NCBI RefSeq assembly: GCF_003952525.1
Contig: NZ_CP034451.1
Coordinates: 620,001-684,000, forward strand
Reading direction: 5' to 3'
Source: Mesorhizobium sp. M3A.F.Ca.ET.080.04.2.1
GTDB lineage: Bacteria > Pseudomonadota > Alphaproteobacteria > Rhizobiales > Rhizobiaceae
Length of the DNA stretch: 64,000 nucleotides
Below the pieces are notes generated by a model. That model was not told the DNA's origin. It was given only the letters and a program-made list of their open reading frames with translations, and made no database searches. Positions 45,599-53,771 of this stretch are shown piece by piece. The position numbers were made by a program, and so were the translations under genes. Position 1 is the stretch's first letter; each line of letters begins with the position of its first letter.

Positions 45599-45769
45599 TC
45601 AGATCAGCCCTCTGCGCACGTTCAGATGCGTCACGGCCGTGACCAGGATGGACCCGGTCATGAAGTAGAGCGTGGCAATGACGTTGCCGTTGTGAAAGTG
45701 GAACCCGGCGCACAGCAGGGCCAGCACAACGGCAAGGAAAGCGACGACGCGCGCGAAGTTATCGGGCAT
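45599..45769 (-). CDS. Small two-helix membrane protein, unknown
   Basis: 56 residues from ATG 45769, with AAGG at about 7 bases. Two hydrophobic stretches (FARVVAFLAVVLALLCAGF and VIATLYFMTGSILVTAVTHL) are separated by HFHNGN, so a membrane hairpin is likely. No family recognised. It lies 168 bases from the Crp-type site at 45937-45952 and could be controlled by it (inference). Confidence 0.55.
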   Translation of the reverse strand: MPDNFARVVAFLAVVLALLCAGFHFHNGNVIATLYFMTGSILVTAVTHLNVRRGLI

Positions 45770-46343
45770 GGGGCAACCTTGTGGAATACGATGGAAAGCC
45801 GCCCTCAATCGGCCGAGCGCTCCATAAAGCGCTTTTTCGAATTCTGCAATCGGCCTGATGCGGGACTGTCGCGCGAAGCACCCATAGCCTGCCGGCCTCG
45901 ATAGATTCCAGCTTCCTGCCGTGAGGGTGACGCTTCTGTGAGCGCCTTCACATACGCTGGTCGCATTTCGCGGCAAACAGTTGGCCGGGTGGCGCTGATC
46001 CTCTTGCTTCGATGCACAGGTCGAATTCCGGGCTGTGAGCGTGGGGTCGTCCCCAGCAAGAAATTTGGATCACCAAGCCATTTCAGATTTGCGGTCTGCG
46101 CGCGTCGGTTCCTCCCACCACGCGCGCAGGCGGCGTTTCGAAGATCGGTTCGTGGCCGCCAGCGCGCCCCGGTCTCCTTACTGCAGGAACTTTGCCGGCT
46201 AGTTGATGCCTGCAGCATACGTCTGGCGCCCGCACTTCGACAGAGGCCGTCCGCGTTGCTGTAGCAACCACGAAGGAGACGAGGCTTTGATCGAACACGC
46301 ACTTATCCTACAATTTCCGCTCGACAAAAGGCGGAATCGCGTG
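45770..46343. other. Long intergenic region before the Crp-family gene
   Basis: 574 bases. Open frames on both strands look random in composition; the one starting at 45938 begins inside the Crp-type site and is rejected. The main recognisable signal is the perfect TGTGA-N6-TCACA at 45937-45952. A long leader or an unrecognised small RNA is possible. Confidence 0.5.
45937..45952. promoter_or_regulatory. Perfect CRP-type binding site TGTGA-N6-TCACA
   Basis: TGTGA, GCGCCT, TCACA. This is the cAMP-CRP consensus. It lies 392 bases before the Crp-family ATG and 168 bases before the small membrane protein (minus). Only one other perfect copy was found in the window, at 51539-51554. Confidence 0.7.
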
Positions 46344-47030
46344 ATGCCCATGACCGACGGGGATGATAGGGCCGACTTACCGCGCCTAGCGCGGATCGAT
46401 CCGCGCCATTTTGATCTGCTGTTCGCCGGATGCAAGGTGGAGCGTTACGCGGCCGGCCAGCACCTGTTCGTGCAGGAGGACGCATCCGACCGCATCTACG
46501 GCGTGATGAACGGCACCGTCGAGATCTCGATCTATTCGCCTGGCGGCCAGAAACTGGTGGCCAATATCGAGTTGTCGCGGAGCCTGGTCGGCGAGATCGG
46601 AGCGCTGGACGGACGCCCGCGAACGGCAACGGCGATCTGCCTCACCGCTTGCGAGCTGGTCTCGCTAAGCCGATCGCAACTCTTCGATCGTATCGAGAAA
46701 AATCCGCCGCTTGCGCGCGCGATGATCGAGCTGCTCTGCGCGCGGCTGCGTTGGGTCAGCGGCGAGTTGGGCGACCAGGCTTTCTTCGGCATCGAAGCCA
46801 GGCTTGCCAAACGTTTGGTGTTCCTGAGCAGCGTCATGGCCGATCCGGCAGGCTGGATTCCGATTTCCCAGTCCGAGCTCGGAGAGTTTCTCGGTGCGAC
46901 GCGAGAATCGGTCAACAAGACGCTGAACGACTGGCGCAACCGGCAGATGATCGCGATCAAGCGCGGCGGACTGCGCATCACCAACGCCGGTGCTCTGAAC
47001 CAGATCGCGGAATCGCAGGATGACGACTAG
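46344..47030 (+). CDS. Crp/Fnr-family transcriptional regulator, CRP-like
   Basis: 228 residues from ATG 46344; the frame extends upstream without support. Residues 20-130 form the cyclic-nucleotide fold. Its phosphate cassette GEIGALDGRPRTATA keeps the Glu84 and Arg93 that contact cAMP in CRP. The FNR cysteine set is absent. The helix-turn-helix (about 174-205) has recognition helix ATRESVNK, aligning with CRP SRETVGR: Arg187 and Glu188 match CRP Arg180 and Glu181, and Lys192 replaces Arg185. This predicts binding to TGTGA-type sites. It converges on the P450-peroxidase gene, 107 bases away. Confidence 0.9.
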   Translation: MPMTDGDDRADLPRLARIDPRHFDLLFAGCKVERYAAGQHLFVQEDASDRIYGVMNGTVEISIYSPGGQKLVANIELSRSLVGEIGALDGRPRTATAICLTACELVSLSRSQLFDRIEKNPPLARAMIELLCARLRWVSGELGDQAFFGIEARLAKRLVFLSSVMADPAGWIPISQSELGEFLGATRESVNKTLNDWRNRQMIAIKRGGLRITNAGALNQIAESQDDD

Positions 47031-47059
47031 AAGCACGTCGCGCTGAAAAGAGTCCGACG

Positions 47060-47125
47060 CGCCTTAGGTTTTATGCTTTGTCCGTCTCGCAAAACCGCTG
47101 CACAGTTTTGCGCGACCCGGATGCA
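47060..47125. repeat. Rhizobial palindromic intergenic repeat
   Basis: GCAAAAC (47089-47095) and GTTTTGC (47105-47111) flank a 9-base loop, within a longer element that includes TTATGC and GATGCA near its ends. From memory this matches a palindromic element frequent in Mesorhizobium. It fills the gap between two convergent genes and may serve as their terminator. Confidence 0.6.
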
Positions 47126-47137
47126 CCCGCTCCCAAA

Positions 47138-50100
47138 TCAGAGCCGCGAGATCAGGTAGCGCAGCGCCGAGCGGCTTGGCATGAAGAAATAGCCGCCGCC
47201 CTTGGTGGTGACGAATTGCGGCATCTTCTCCAGCACCGTCACTTTTTCCCAGGCAGGAATGGTGAAACGGCCATTGGCGCTGCCCTGCGTGCCGATCATC
47301 GGGTCCTTCTCGGCCACCAGACCCTGGAACGAGGTCTGCGACACCCAGGTCTGCTGGATGAACTCGTACTGCCGCTCGATATCGGCGTTGAGGCACATGA
47401 ACAGCAGGCCTTTCTCGACTTTCCCGCCTTTCTTCTTTTTCTCGTAGGTGCGGCCGACCCGGAGGATGCGGTGACGCTTGCCGATCTGGATCTGCGTCTC
47501 GCGGTCCTCTCCCAGCGAATCGCGCGGGTTGGAACGGCGAATATGGGCGCCGAGAGGACAATGATGGCCCTGCGGATCCTCGGCGCCGAGGGCGAAGTCA
47601 TTGTCCACCGCGCGTCCCGGGCGGTCGGGATTGCGCGTCAGCGAGCTGCCGTTCTGCCAGCGGCCGAGCATCTTGGCGGCGACCCAGTCTTGCGTGACGG
47701 CCGCGTTGCCGGTGTCGCGTGCGGCCCGTACGGCGGCCTCCTTGCAGTAGTCCTGGAAGCGGTCGACGTGCTGCTCGAACTGGCGCACGACGAGGAATGA
47801 GCCGTTGCGGCCGAAATCGCGCGGCGGTGGCGGCAGGCCTGGAATGTGACGGCTGCGGCGCACCTGCGAGAGGATCCCGGTCCGGTCCTGCGCCGCGGCG
47901 ACGGAGGGCGATGACGGATAGAAACCGTGCTCGTCACGATAGCCGAACAGGAACTCCCCCGGTGCGACGAGATGCATGGATGCGGCACCCTTGTTGGCGC
48001 GCGCGGTGCCGCGGATGATCGGCTGCGAGATTCCGTCGACAAAGCCGAAATGCTCGTAGGCCCGCTCGCGTTGCTGCCTGCCGGCTCCTTTTGCGGCGTC
48101 ATCCTGCTTTGCGGCACGCGCTGACTTGTCGCCGTCCGCTTCCGGCTTGCGATTTACGGCGAGTGGCAATTCGGCGGCTATTTTCATCCCCGCGCTGACC
48201 GTTGCTTCGGTCACGGCGGCAACTTCGGCCTGAAGTCGCTCGGGCGTTCTGGCGTAGCAGACGACGACCGCGTCGATGGGCCTGTCGAGCGAACCCCATT
48301 CCCATTTGTCCGGTGCATCGGCGCCGGAATCGTCGAGAATGCGGCTGCGTTCCGGATTGCCCATGCCGTGCCGGAAGGCGACGGGGAAGGTTTCGAGCGG
48401 ATCGTTGTCGACCCCGCCCCGCAGGCCCAGGCGCCTGAGCCCATCAGGACCGAAGGCCACGATCATGGCCCGCTCGACCGGCACGCTGTCGCCGAAGCTC
48501 GTCCGTGCCAGGACGAAGTCCAGCCACGCCCTGCGGCTTGCCGCCTGCAGATGGTCCGGCACCTGAATTGCCAGCATATGTCCTTTGCCGAGCGCGCCGA
48601 ACGGGCCGAAGAAAATGGATTGGATCTCGCCGGTCTCCAGTTGCTGCTCGAGCGGGAGGGGGAAGGCCGAACTGACATTGGCCAGCAGCGAGGTGGTCTT
48701 TTGAACGGCGGTCTTTTCGGTTGCCGGACGCGGCAGCGAACCGAACAGGCTCAGCCAGTCGCGCGCCTGGTTGCCTATGGCGGAAGCAAGGCCGCGCCGG
48801 ATCCCTGAATTGATGCGGATGCGCGCTGTGTTGAGATGAGGATAGGCGGAATACCAGAACAGGGTCGGCACCTGCTGGCGTCGCGCCCAGCGCTTGAACC
48901 GGTCGCCATCGCGCGCACCATCCAGGAACAGCCAGCGGGTGCGCGGATAGCCTTCCGTGTTGCTCCACACGCCGGTCAGGCCGGCGGAGGCCTTGGCGAT
49001 GAAGTCCTCCAGATAGCTTTCCCAGCTGCCGCCGTAGTTGGAAAAGAACATCAGCCGGTTTGTGCCCGGCAGCAGGATCCAGCGCGCGAAATGGATCGTG
49101 TTGATGGTGTTGAGAAAGCCCGGCTTGAACACTTTGCGCGCCGCGATCGAGATCAGGTAGAAAGTAAGCCTGAGCGCGAGCCGCCGCAGGAGACCGGGCT
49201 TCATCGTCGAGATCGCCGTCAGGTGGTTCTGCGCTGCGTGATCCTCGTTGGCCAGGATCCTGTCCAGCGCCCCAATCCCGATCGAGACGCTTTGCGGGCG
49301 ATCCTTGTCCTCGCGGCGCCGCAACAGCCAGAAGCACAGCCCCAGCAACAGCACGGCGCAAAACAGGATCCCGAGCGCGCTCAACAACAGCGAGGTGCCG
49401 GCGATCCAAAGGTTGCGGAAGGTGAACCCGCCCACTGGGTCGAACACTTTGGCATAGGTCATCCAGGCGCCGGCGAGCCACGCGGCCACGAGGCTCACAA
49501 GGACCGGCGGAGCAAACAACGTCGCCTTCAACGCGTCTCGCAAGCGGCCGCGCGGCTTTTCCAGCAGGCTCTCGGCTGGCTCGAAGGCCCAGGCGAATGT
49601 TCCCAGCTCCTGGACATGGCGACGCGCTTCGGCCAGCACCGCGGGCGCGTTTCCGGTGCCCCGTCGCGGCTGCTCGACGATACCTCGGACGGCTTCGAAA
49701 AGCTCCTGCTCGGCCTTGATGCGCTGGACCGAGTGGCCAGGCGTTCCCGAAAACACCAGACCGGCCGCGCTGCCAAAGGATGGCGAGATCTCGACACTAT
49801 ATTTGCGCAGGAAATCCTCCAGCGCGCCACCGTCGGACAGGCCGCATGCGCCCCTGAAGATCGGCCGCAGATGAGTTCCGATGGCTTTCGTCAAGTCAGC
49901 GATGACGTCGTCGCTGCTGCCGTCGCCCGAAATTTCCAGGACAAGGGCTCCGGTCTCGTGGTCCGAAGCCTCGTTCTTGCCGGTATCGGCAACGGCAAGG
50001 CTGGTGAAATGGATGGTGCCGACGTCGTCGAGCGCGTCGCGCAACAGCTTGGCTGCCGGATTGCCAAGAGCGGCGACCTTTTCGCGCACAGCGTCCAGCG

Positions 50101-51460
50101 GAACGGCCCCGGTGACCGGGCAGACCACCGTGACCATGGACTGTTCGACCGTGCGGCAGAGCGGTGACGGTTCGAAATCGACCTTGAGGTTCGCCGGATA
50201 GGCGCCGACATAGACCAGCTTGCCGGCCCGGCCGCGGACGCGGCTGAGCTTCGGCTTGCTGAACAGGGCACGCACGCATTCGCCAATCTGGATTCGAGCG
50301 ATCTCGGCACCGATGCACAGATGGATGCCGTGGCCGAACACCATGTAGTCGCGATGCGGACGCGAGATGTCGAACTCGTTTGGCCTCTGCACGATCTCAG
50401 GATCGAACATGGCCGAAAGCGTCGCCGGCATCACCACCGTTCCAGCCCTGACCACCCGCTCCCGGCGCGTGCCCTTGCCGATCACCGCGTCGCGCCTGGT
50501 GTAGCGCCAGGGTCCGATCCAAATCGGCTTGAAGCGCATAGCCTCGAGGATCGCCCGGTCGAGTTTGTCGGTGTCGTTCTCGGCAAGGGCCGCGTCAACT
50601 GCCTGTCGCGCATCCGAACGCGACAGGATCACGTCCAGGCAATTGCCGGCGGCAAGCACGTTGGTCGGCACAAATCCGGCCACCATGCCGAGCATGATGG
50701 AATGGACATCGGCCAGCGACAGGCGGCCTTGGTCCATAAACTCGACCAACTGCGGCAGCGGCCGGTTATCGGGCGCTGCCCTGCCCCTGATCGCGGCAAT
50801 CGAACGGTCGATGACCTTGATCAGGCGATCACTACCGACGACGGCAAGCTGGCGCGTGGCGGGGTCGGCGGTAGGATCGGAAAAGAACAGCGCGCTCAGC
50901 GCGATCGACCAATCGGCGAATTCGGTTTCGTCGTCGATATCAAGGCCGAAATAGTCGCGGCAGATGCGCACCGGCACGATCTTCATCAGCTCCGCGACAG
51001 CATCGAAACCGGGGGCGGCGCGGCTCATGATCTCGCGCGCATGGCGCTCGGCGATCGGCCTGACGACGGCTTCGACCACAGCCGGCGGAAAGGCGCTCAG
51101 CACCGCGGACTTCATCTGCCGATAGGCAGCTCCATCCTGCATGCCGAGAATGAAGGTCGATCCCCCCAGTTCGGTCATTTCCGGTCCGTAGGGCGTTTCG
51201 AATTCGTCGCCGCGCTCCAATATGTCGCGAACGTCCACACCCTTGGTGACGAGAAGAAACCTGCCCAGGGCAAAATTCGGCCAGAAGCGTCGCAGGAAAG
51301 CCAGAAACGGACGCGGATGATCCTCGAGAATGAACTTGGCAATGCGCGCCGATATGCCGGTTTTGCGCAACCGATTGATGTCGAACGGCGGCATCTCCGA
51401 CGGCTGGATCTTGTCTTTCTGGGCTGCGAAGATGGCTTTGAAGTATTTCAGCTTGATCAT
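47138..51460 (-). CDS. Cytochrome P450 - membrane segment - DyP-type peroxidase fusion protein
   Basis: 1440 residues in one uninterrupted frame. Residues about 20-430 are a P450: ExxR at 306-309 (EAMR) and haem loop FGHGIHLCIG (375-384) with ligand Cys382. Residues 430-640 match nothing I know. Two membrane helices follow (about 647-669 and 684-713). Residues 735-905 are a further unassigned domain (block LLPGTNRLMFFSNYGGSWE). From about 930 a DyP-type peroxidase has GFVDG (1139-1143, catalytic Asp1142) and AHIRRSNPRD with likely haem ligand His1306. The P450 I-helix has AGFVPT instead of AGx(D/E)T. No ferredoxin or reductase gene is nearby. Product would be a membrane-anchored double-haem oxidase; substrate unknown. 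A Crp-type site lies 79-94 bases upstream. Confidence 0.88.
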   Translation of the reverse strand: MIKLKYFKAIFAAQKDKIQPSEMPPFDINRLRKTGISARIAKFILEDHPRPFLAFLRRFWPNFALGRFLLVTKGVDVRDILERGDEFETPYGPEMTELGGSTFILGMQDGAAYRQMKSAVLSAFPPAVVEAVVRPIAERHAREIMSRAAPGFDAVAELMKIVPVRICRDYFGLDIDDETEFADWSIALSALFFSDPTADPATRQLAVVGSDRLIKVIDRSIAAIRGRAAPDNRPLPQLVEFMDQGRLSLADVHSIMLGMVAGFVPTNVLAAGNCLDVILSRSDARQAVDAALAENDTDKLDRAILEAMRFKPIWIGPWRYTRRDAVIGKGTRRERVVRAGTVVMPATLSAMFDPEIVQRPNEFDISRPHRDYMVFGHGIHLCIGAEIARIQIGECVRALFSKPKLSRVRGRAGKLVYVGAYPANLKVDFEPSPLCRTVEQSMVTVVCPVTGAVPLDAVREKVAALGNPAAKLLRDALDDVGTIHFTSLAVADTGKNEASDHETGALVLEISGDGSSDDVIADLTKAIGTHLRPIFRGACGLSDGGALEDFLRKYSVEISPSFGSAAGLVFSGTPGHSVQRIKAEQELFEAVRGIVEQPRRGTGNAPAVLAEARRHVQELGTFAWAFEPAESLLEKPRGRLRDALKATLFAPPVLVSLVAAWLAGAWMTYAKVFDPVGGFTFRNLWIAGTSLLLSALGILFCAVLLLGLCFWLLRRREDKDRPQSVSIGIGALDRILANEDHAAQNHLTAISTMKPGLLRRLALRLTFYLISIAARKVFKPGFLNTINTIHFARWILLPGTNRLMFFSNYGGSWESYLEDFIAKASAGLTGVWSNTEGYPRTRWLFLDGARDGDRFKRWARRQQVPTLFWYSAYPHLNTARIRINSGIRRGLASAIGNQARDWLSLFGSLPRPATEKTAVQKTTSLLANVSSAFPLPLEQQLETGEIQSIFFGPFGALGKGHMLAIQVPDHLQAASRRAWLDFVLARTSFGDSVPVERAMIVAFGPDGLRRLGLRGGVDNDPLETFPVAFRHGMGNPERSRILDDSGADAPDKWEWGSLDRPIDAVVVCYARTPERLQAEVAAVTEATVSAGMKIAAELPLAVNRKPEADGDKSARAAKQDDAAKGAGRQQRERAYEHFGFVDGISQPIIRGTARANKGAASMHLVAPGEFLFGYRDEHGFYPSSPSVAAAQDRTGILSQVRRSRHIPGLPPPPRDFGRNGSFLVVRQFEQHVDRFQDYCKEAAVRAARDTGNAAVTQDWVAAKMLGRWQNGSSLTRNPDRPGRAVDNDFALGAEDPQGHHCPLGAHIRRSNPRDSLGEDRETQIQIGKRHRILRVGRTYEKKKKGGKVEKGLLFMCLNADIERQYEFIQQTWVSQTSFQGLVAEKDPMIGTQGSANGRFTIPAWEKVTVLEKMPQFVTTKGGGYFFMPSRSALRYLISRL

Positions 51461-51538
51461 GCGCGTTCGAGCCCCCGGCGGTCCACGTCATTGCGATGCC
51501 GGCAACCCTATGGCCTAGGTTCGCGTCGGTCCGGCGTA

Positions 51539-51554
51539 TGTGAAGCCTTTCACA
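51539..51554. promoter_or_regulatory. Perfect CRP-type binding site TGTGA-N6-TCACA
   Basis: TGTGA, AGCCTT, TCACA. It overlaps the stop codon of the cyclase gene and is centred about 86 bases upstream of the P450-DyP start, a fit for CRP-dependent activation. A weak -10-like CATAGG lies at 51507-51512 on the minus strand. Confidence 0.7.
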
Positions 51555-53364
51555 ATCGTTCTCGTTCAGCTCCGACAGGTTTCGGGACCGACTTGGCGAG
51601 ATCGAAATTTGCGATGAGGATGTTATTCTTGGCCGCGTCGACGAACGGGATCCAGCGTATCCTCTGCTCGGAAAAATCCGGATGCCTGGTGGTAAAGACG
51701 GCGAGCTCGCGCGCAGCTTCGTCGCGGCGGCCGCTCCTTGTCAGGGCGCCTATCTTCAGGAAGCGCGCGTAAAAATAGCCTGGCGACAGGTTCAGCGAGC
51801 GGTCGGCGACCGCGATCGCAGCCGGCCAGTCCTCCACGAAGCAGTAAGCGGCGGCCAACTCGCCAAGATTGTGGAACCGGTAGAGGTCGAATGGGCTCAA
51901 GCGCTCGGTGTCGAGAAAGTACGGGATCGCACCGGCGGGGTCGCCGAGCAGCAGCCGGGCACTGCCCATCGCCGAGCGGGCAAAGGCAAAGCTTGGATTG
52001 ATGCGGATCGCTTCGGCAAGATGCTCGGCCGCCGATGCCGGCCGTCCGCGCATGATGTCGGCCGCGCCGAGATAGGCGTGCGGGCGGGCATCGAGACTGT
52101 CCATCAGGAGCGCCTTGCGCGCGAAGGCCTCGACCTTGTCGAGGTCGTCGCTGTCGCCGAAGCGCAGCCACGCACGCCAGAAATACCACCAGGCCAGTTC
52201 GTTCAGCACGGCGCTGGAATTGGGATCTTCCTTGTAGGCCTTGTCGAAGAACTCGAGCGCAATCTCGGTATCGCCGCGGGTGCGCCGGTTCATATGCCAG
52301 CGGCCGCGCCGTACCAATTGCCAGGTCTCGAGGCTTTCCCACGGCACCTGGAAGGTCCTGACCTGCTCGGCGCGGTCGACTTCCTTGTCGAGGATGGAGA
52401 CGATCTCGCTGCCGATCTGGTCGCGCAGATTGAAGATATCGACGAGATCGCGGTCGAAGCGCTGCGACCAGACGAGGCGTCCGTTCGAGCTGTCGGCCAG
52501 CGAGGCGTTGAGGCGGATCTGCCCGCCATTGCGCGACAGCGAGCCACCGACCAGATAGCGGGCGCCGAGCGCGTTGCCGATGAGCTTGGTCCCAAGGCTG
52601 TCGTCGCGAAACTGGAAGCTGGAACCCTTCGCAATGACCGACAGCCAGCGCGTGTTGGAGAGGCCGTAGATGATGTCCTCGGCAATGCCGTCCGCCATGT
52701 AACCGACATCGGGCTCGCTGCCGTCGCCCTGGAACGGAAGCACGGCTATCGCCGGCGGTCCCATCGGAACCGGCCTGTGATTGCCCGAGGCCGAGGGGAT
52801 TGCGGCCAGAGGCGCGGGCGCCGTGGCACCGTTGCTGCCGCTGCGGCCGGCAATCAGCACGCGCACCGGCAGGGCTATGTTCTTCAGCCTGAACTCGCCA
52901 AGGTCGGTGAACGCCGCGGCCGTCTTGTCCTTCACGTGGTGCCAGGTCGTCTCGGAGATGGCGAGGCCGCCATGCGGAGCGAATTCCTGGACCCGGGCGG
53001 CAATGTTGACATCGTCGCCATAAAGGCGCCCTTCGCGGACGATGACGTCGCCGGTGTTGATGCCGGCGCGAAACGGCATGCGCAGTTCCTCGGCGACCGA
53101 GGCGTTCAGCGCAACGATCCGGTCCTGGAAATCGAACGCCGCCCGCAGGGCTTCGATCGGGCTGCCGAACTCCGCCATGATGCTGTCGCCGGCATCGCCG
53201 AAGGTGCGGCCGCCAAAGCTGCCGCAGCTGTCGGCAATGATGTCGCGCCGTTCCTCGAAAGCCGCGACGGCCAGCTCATCGTCGATGCCCATCAGGCGTG
53301 AGAACCCCACGGCATCGATGGAAATGATTGTCGCAAGCTGACGGGTATAGTGCCGTTCAGCCAT
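51550..53364 (-). CDS. Class III adenylate/guanylate cyclase with TolB-like and TPR-like regions
   Basis: 604 residues. The catalytic domain (about 8-170) has the metal aspartates Asp17 (SIDAVGFS) and Asp60 (GDAGDSIMAEF), and the transition-state Asn120 and Arg124 in DDVNIAARV. Residues about 205-330 (AIAVLPFQGDG, GIAEDIIYGLS, YLVGGSLSR) resemble the TolB/CadC-like region common in rhizobial cyclases. The rest is helical TPR-like repeats. It should make cAMP from ATP in the cytoplasm in response to a partner bound by the repeats. Upstream of and in line with the P450-DyP gene (89 bases apart). Confidence 0.9.
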   Translation of the reverse strand: MAERHYTRQLATIISIDAVGFSRLMGIDDELAVAAFEERRDIIADSCGSFGGRTFGDAGDSIMAEFGSPIEALRAAFDFQDRIVALNASVAEELRMPFRAGINTGDVIVREGRLYGDDVNIAARVQEFAPHGGLAISETTWHHVKDKTAAAFTDLGEFRLKNIALPVRVLIAGRSGSNGATAPAPLAAIPSASGNHRPVPMGPPAIAVLPFQGDGSEPDVGYMADGIAEDIIYGLSNTRWLSVIAKGSSFQFRDDSLGTKLIGNALGARYLVGGSLSRNGGQIRLNASLADSSNGRLVWSQRFDRDLVDIFNLRDQIGSEIVSILDKEVDRAEQVRTFQVPWESLETWQLVRRGRWHMNRRTRGDTEIALEFFDKAYKEDPNSSAVLNELAWWYFWRAWLRFGDSDDLDKVEAFARKALLMDSLDARPHAYLGAADIMRGRPASAAEHLAEAIRINPSFAFARSAMGSARLLLGDPAGAIPYFLDTERLSPFDLYRFHNLGELAAAYCFVEDWPAAIAVADRSLNLSPGYFYARFLKIGALTRSGRRDEAARELAVFTTRHPDFSEQRIRWIPFVDAAKNNILIANFDLAKSVPKPVGAERERL

Positions 53365-53771
53365 GGTCGAGCCCCCGGTCCCTGCTTCTGCTCCAGTACA
53401 GGCGACTTCCGCTCTTGAACACTTCGCCGATTTGCCGACGGAGATCCCCGGCAGGCTCGGCGCGCCGTTGCCACCCTGTTATGTCCAGAAGTCTAACAGG
53501 GTCCGGGAAAAAGCTCTACCACGATCCGCTAATGGAACGCAGTGCGTGGCCGCATGCATGGTTAGCTGATTGTTACCTGATCCACTACTTCACTTAAGCA
53601 TAGTTACGTATTGGACTGGTTGAGATTTGTCTATTCCCGCTTCCTCGAATCGGAGATTCCGCATCATCGAGACCGACCCTGGAGCAGTCGCTGCCTGCCG
53701 GCTGGCGGAACCAACGGGGTCGCATGCGAGTTTCTTACCGCACCAATGCCAGCACGAGATGAGGGGCCGTC
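53365..53771. other. Intergenic region between cyclase and PepSY-like gene
   Basis: 407 bases holding the divergent promoters of both genes. Locally A/T-rich around 53560-53640. I see no gene, CRP-type site or clear operator. Confidence 0.5.

Noticed and set aside
45938-46264. 108-codon frame upstream of the Crp gene
   Set aside because: The start codon lies inside the CRP-type palindrome, there is no ribosome site, and the product is Arg/Pro-rich without motifs.
48836-50167. 443-codon plus-strand frame inside the P450-DyP gene
   Set aside because: It is antisense to a region with P450 motifs and membrane helices, and its translation shows no family features.
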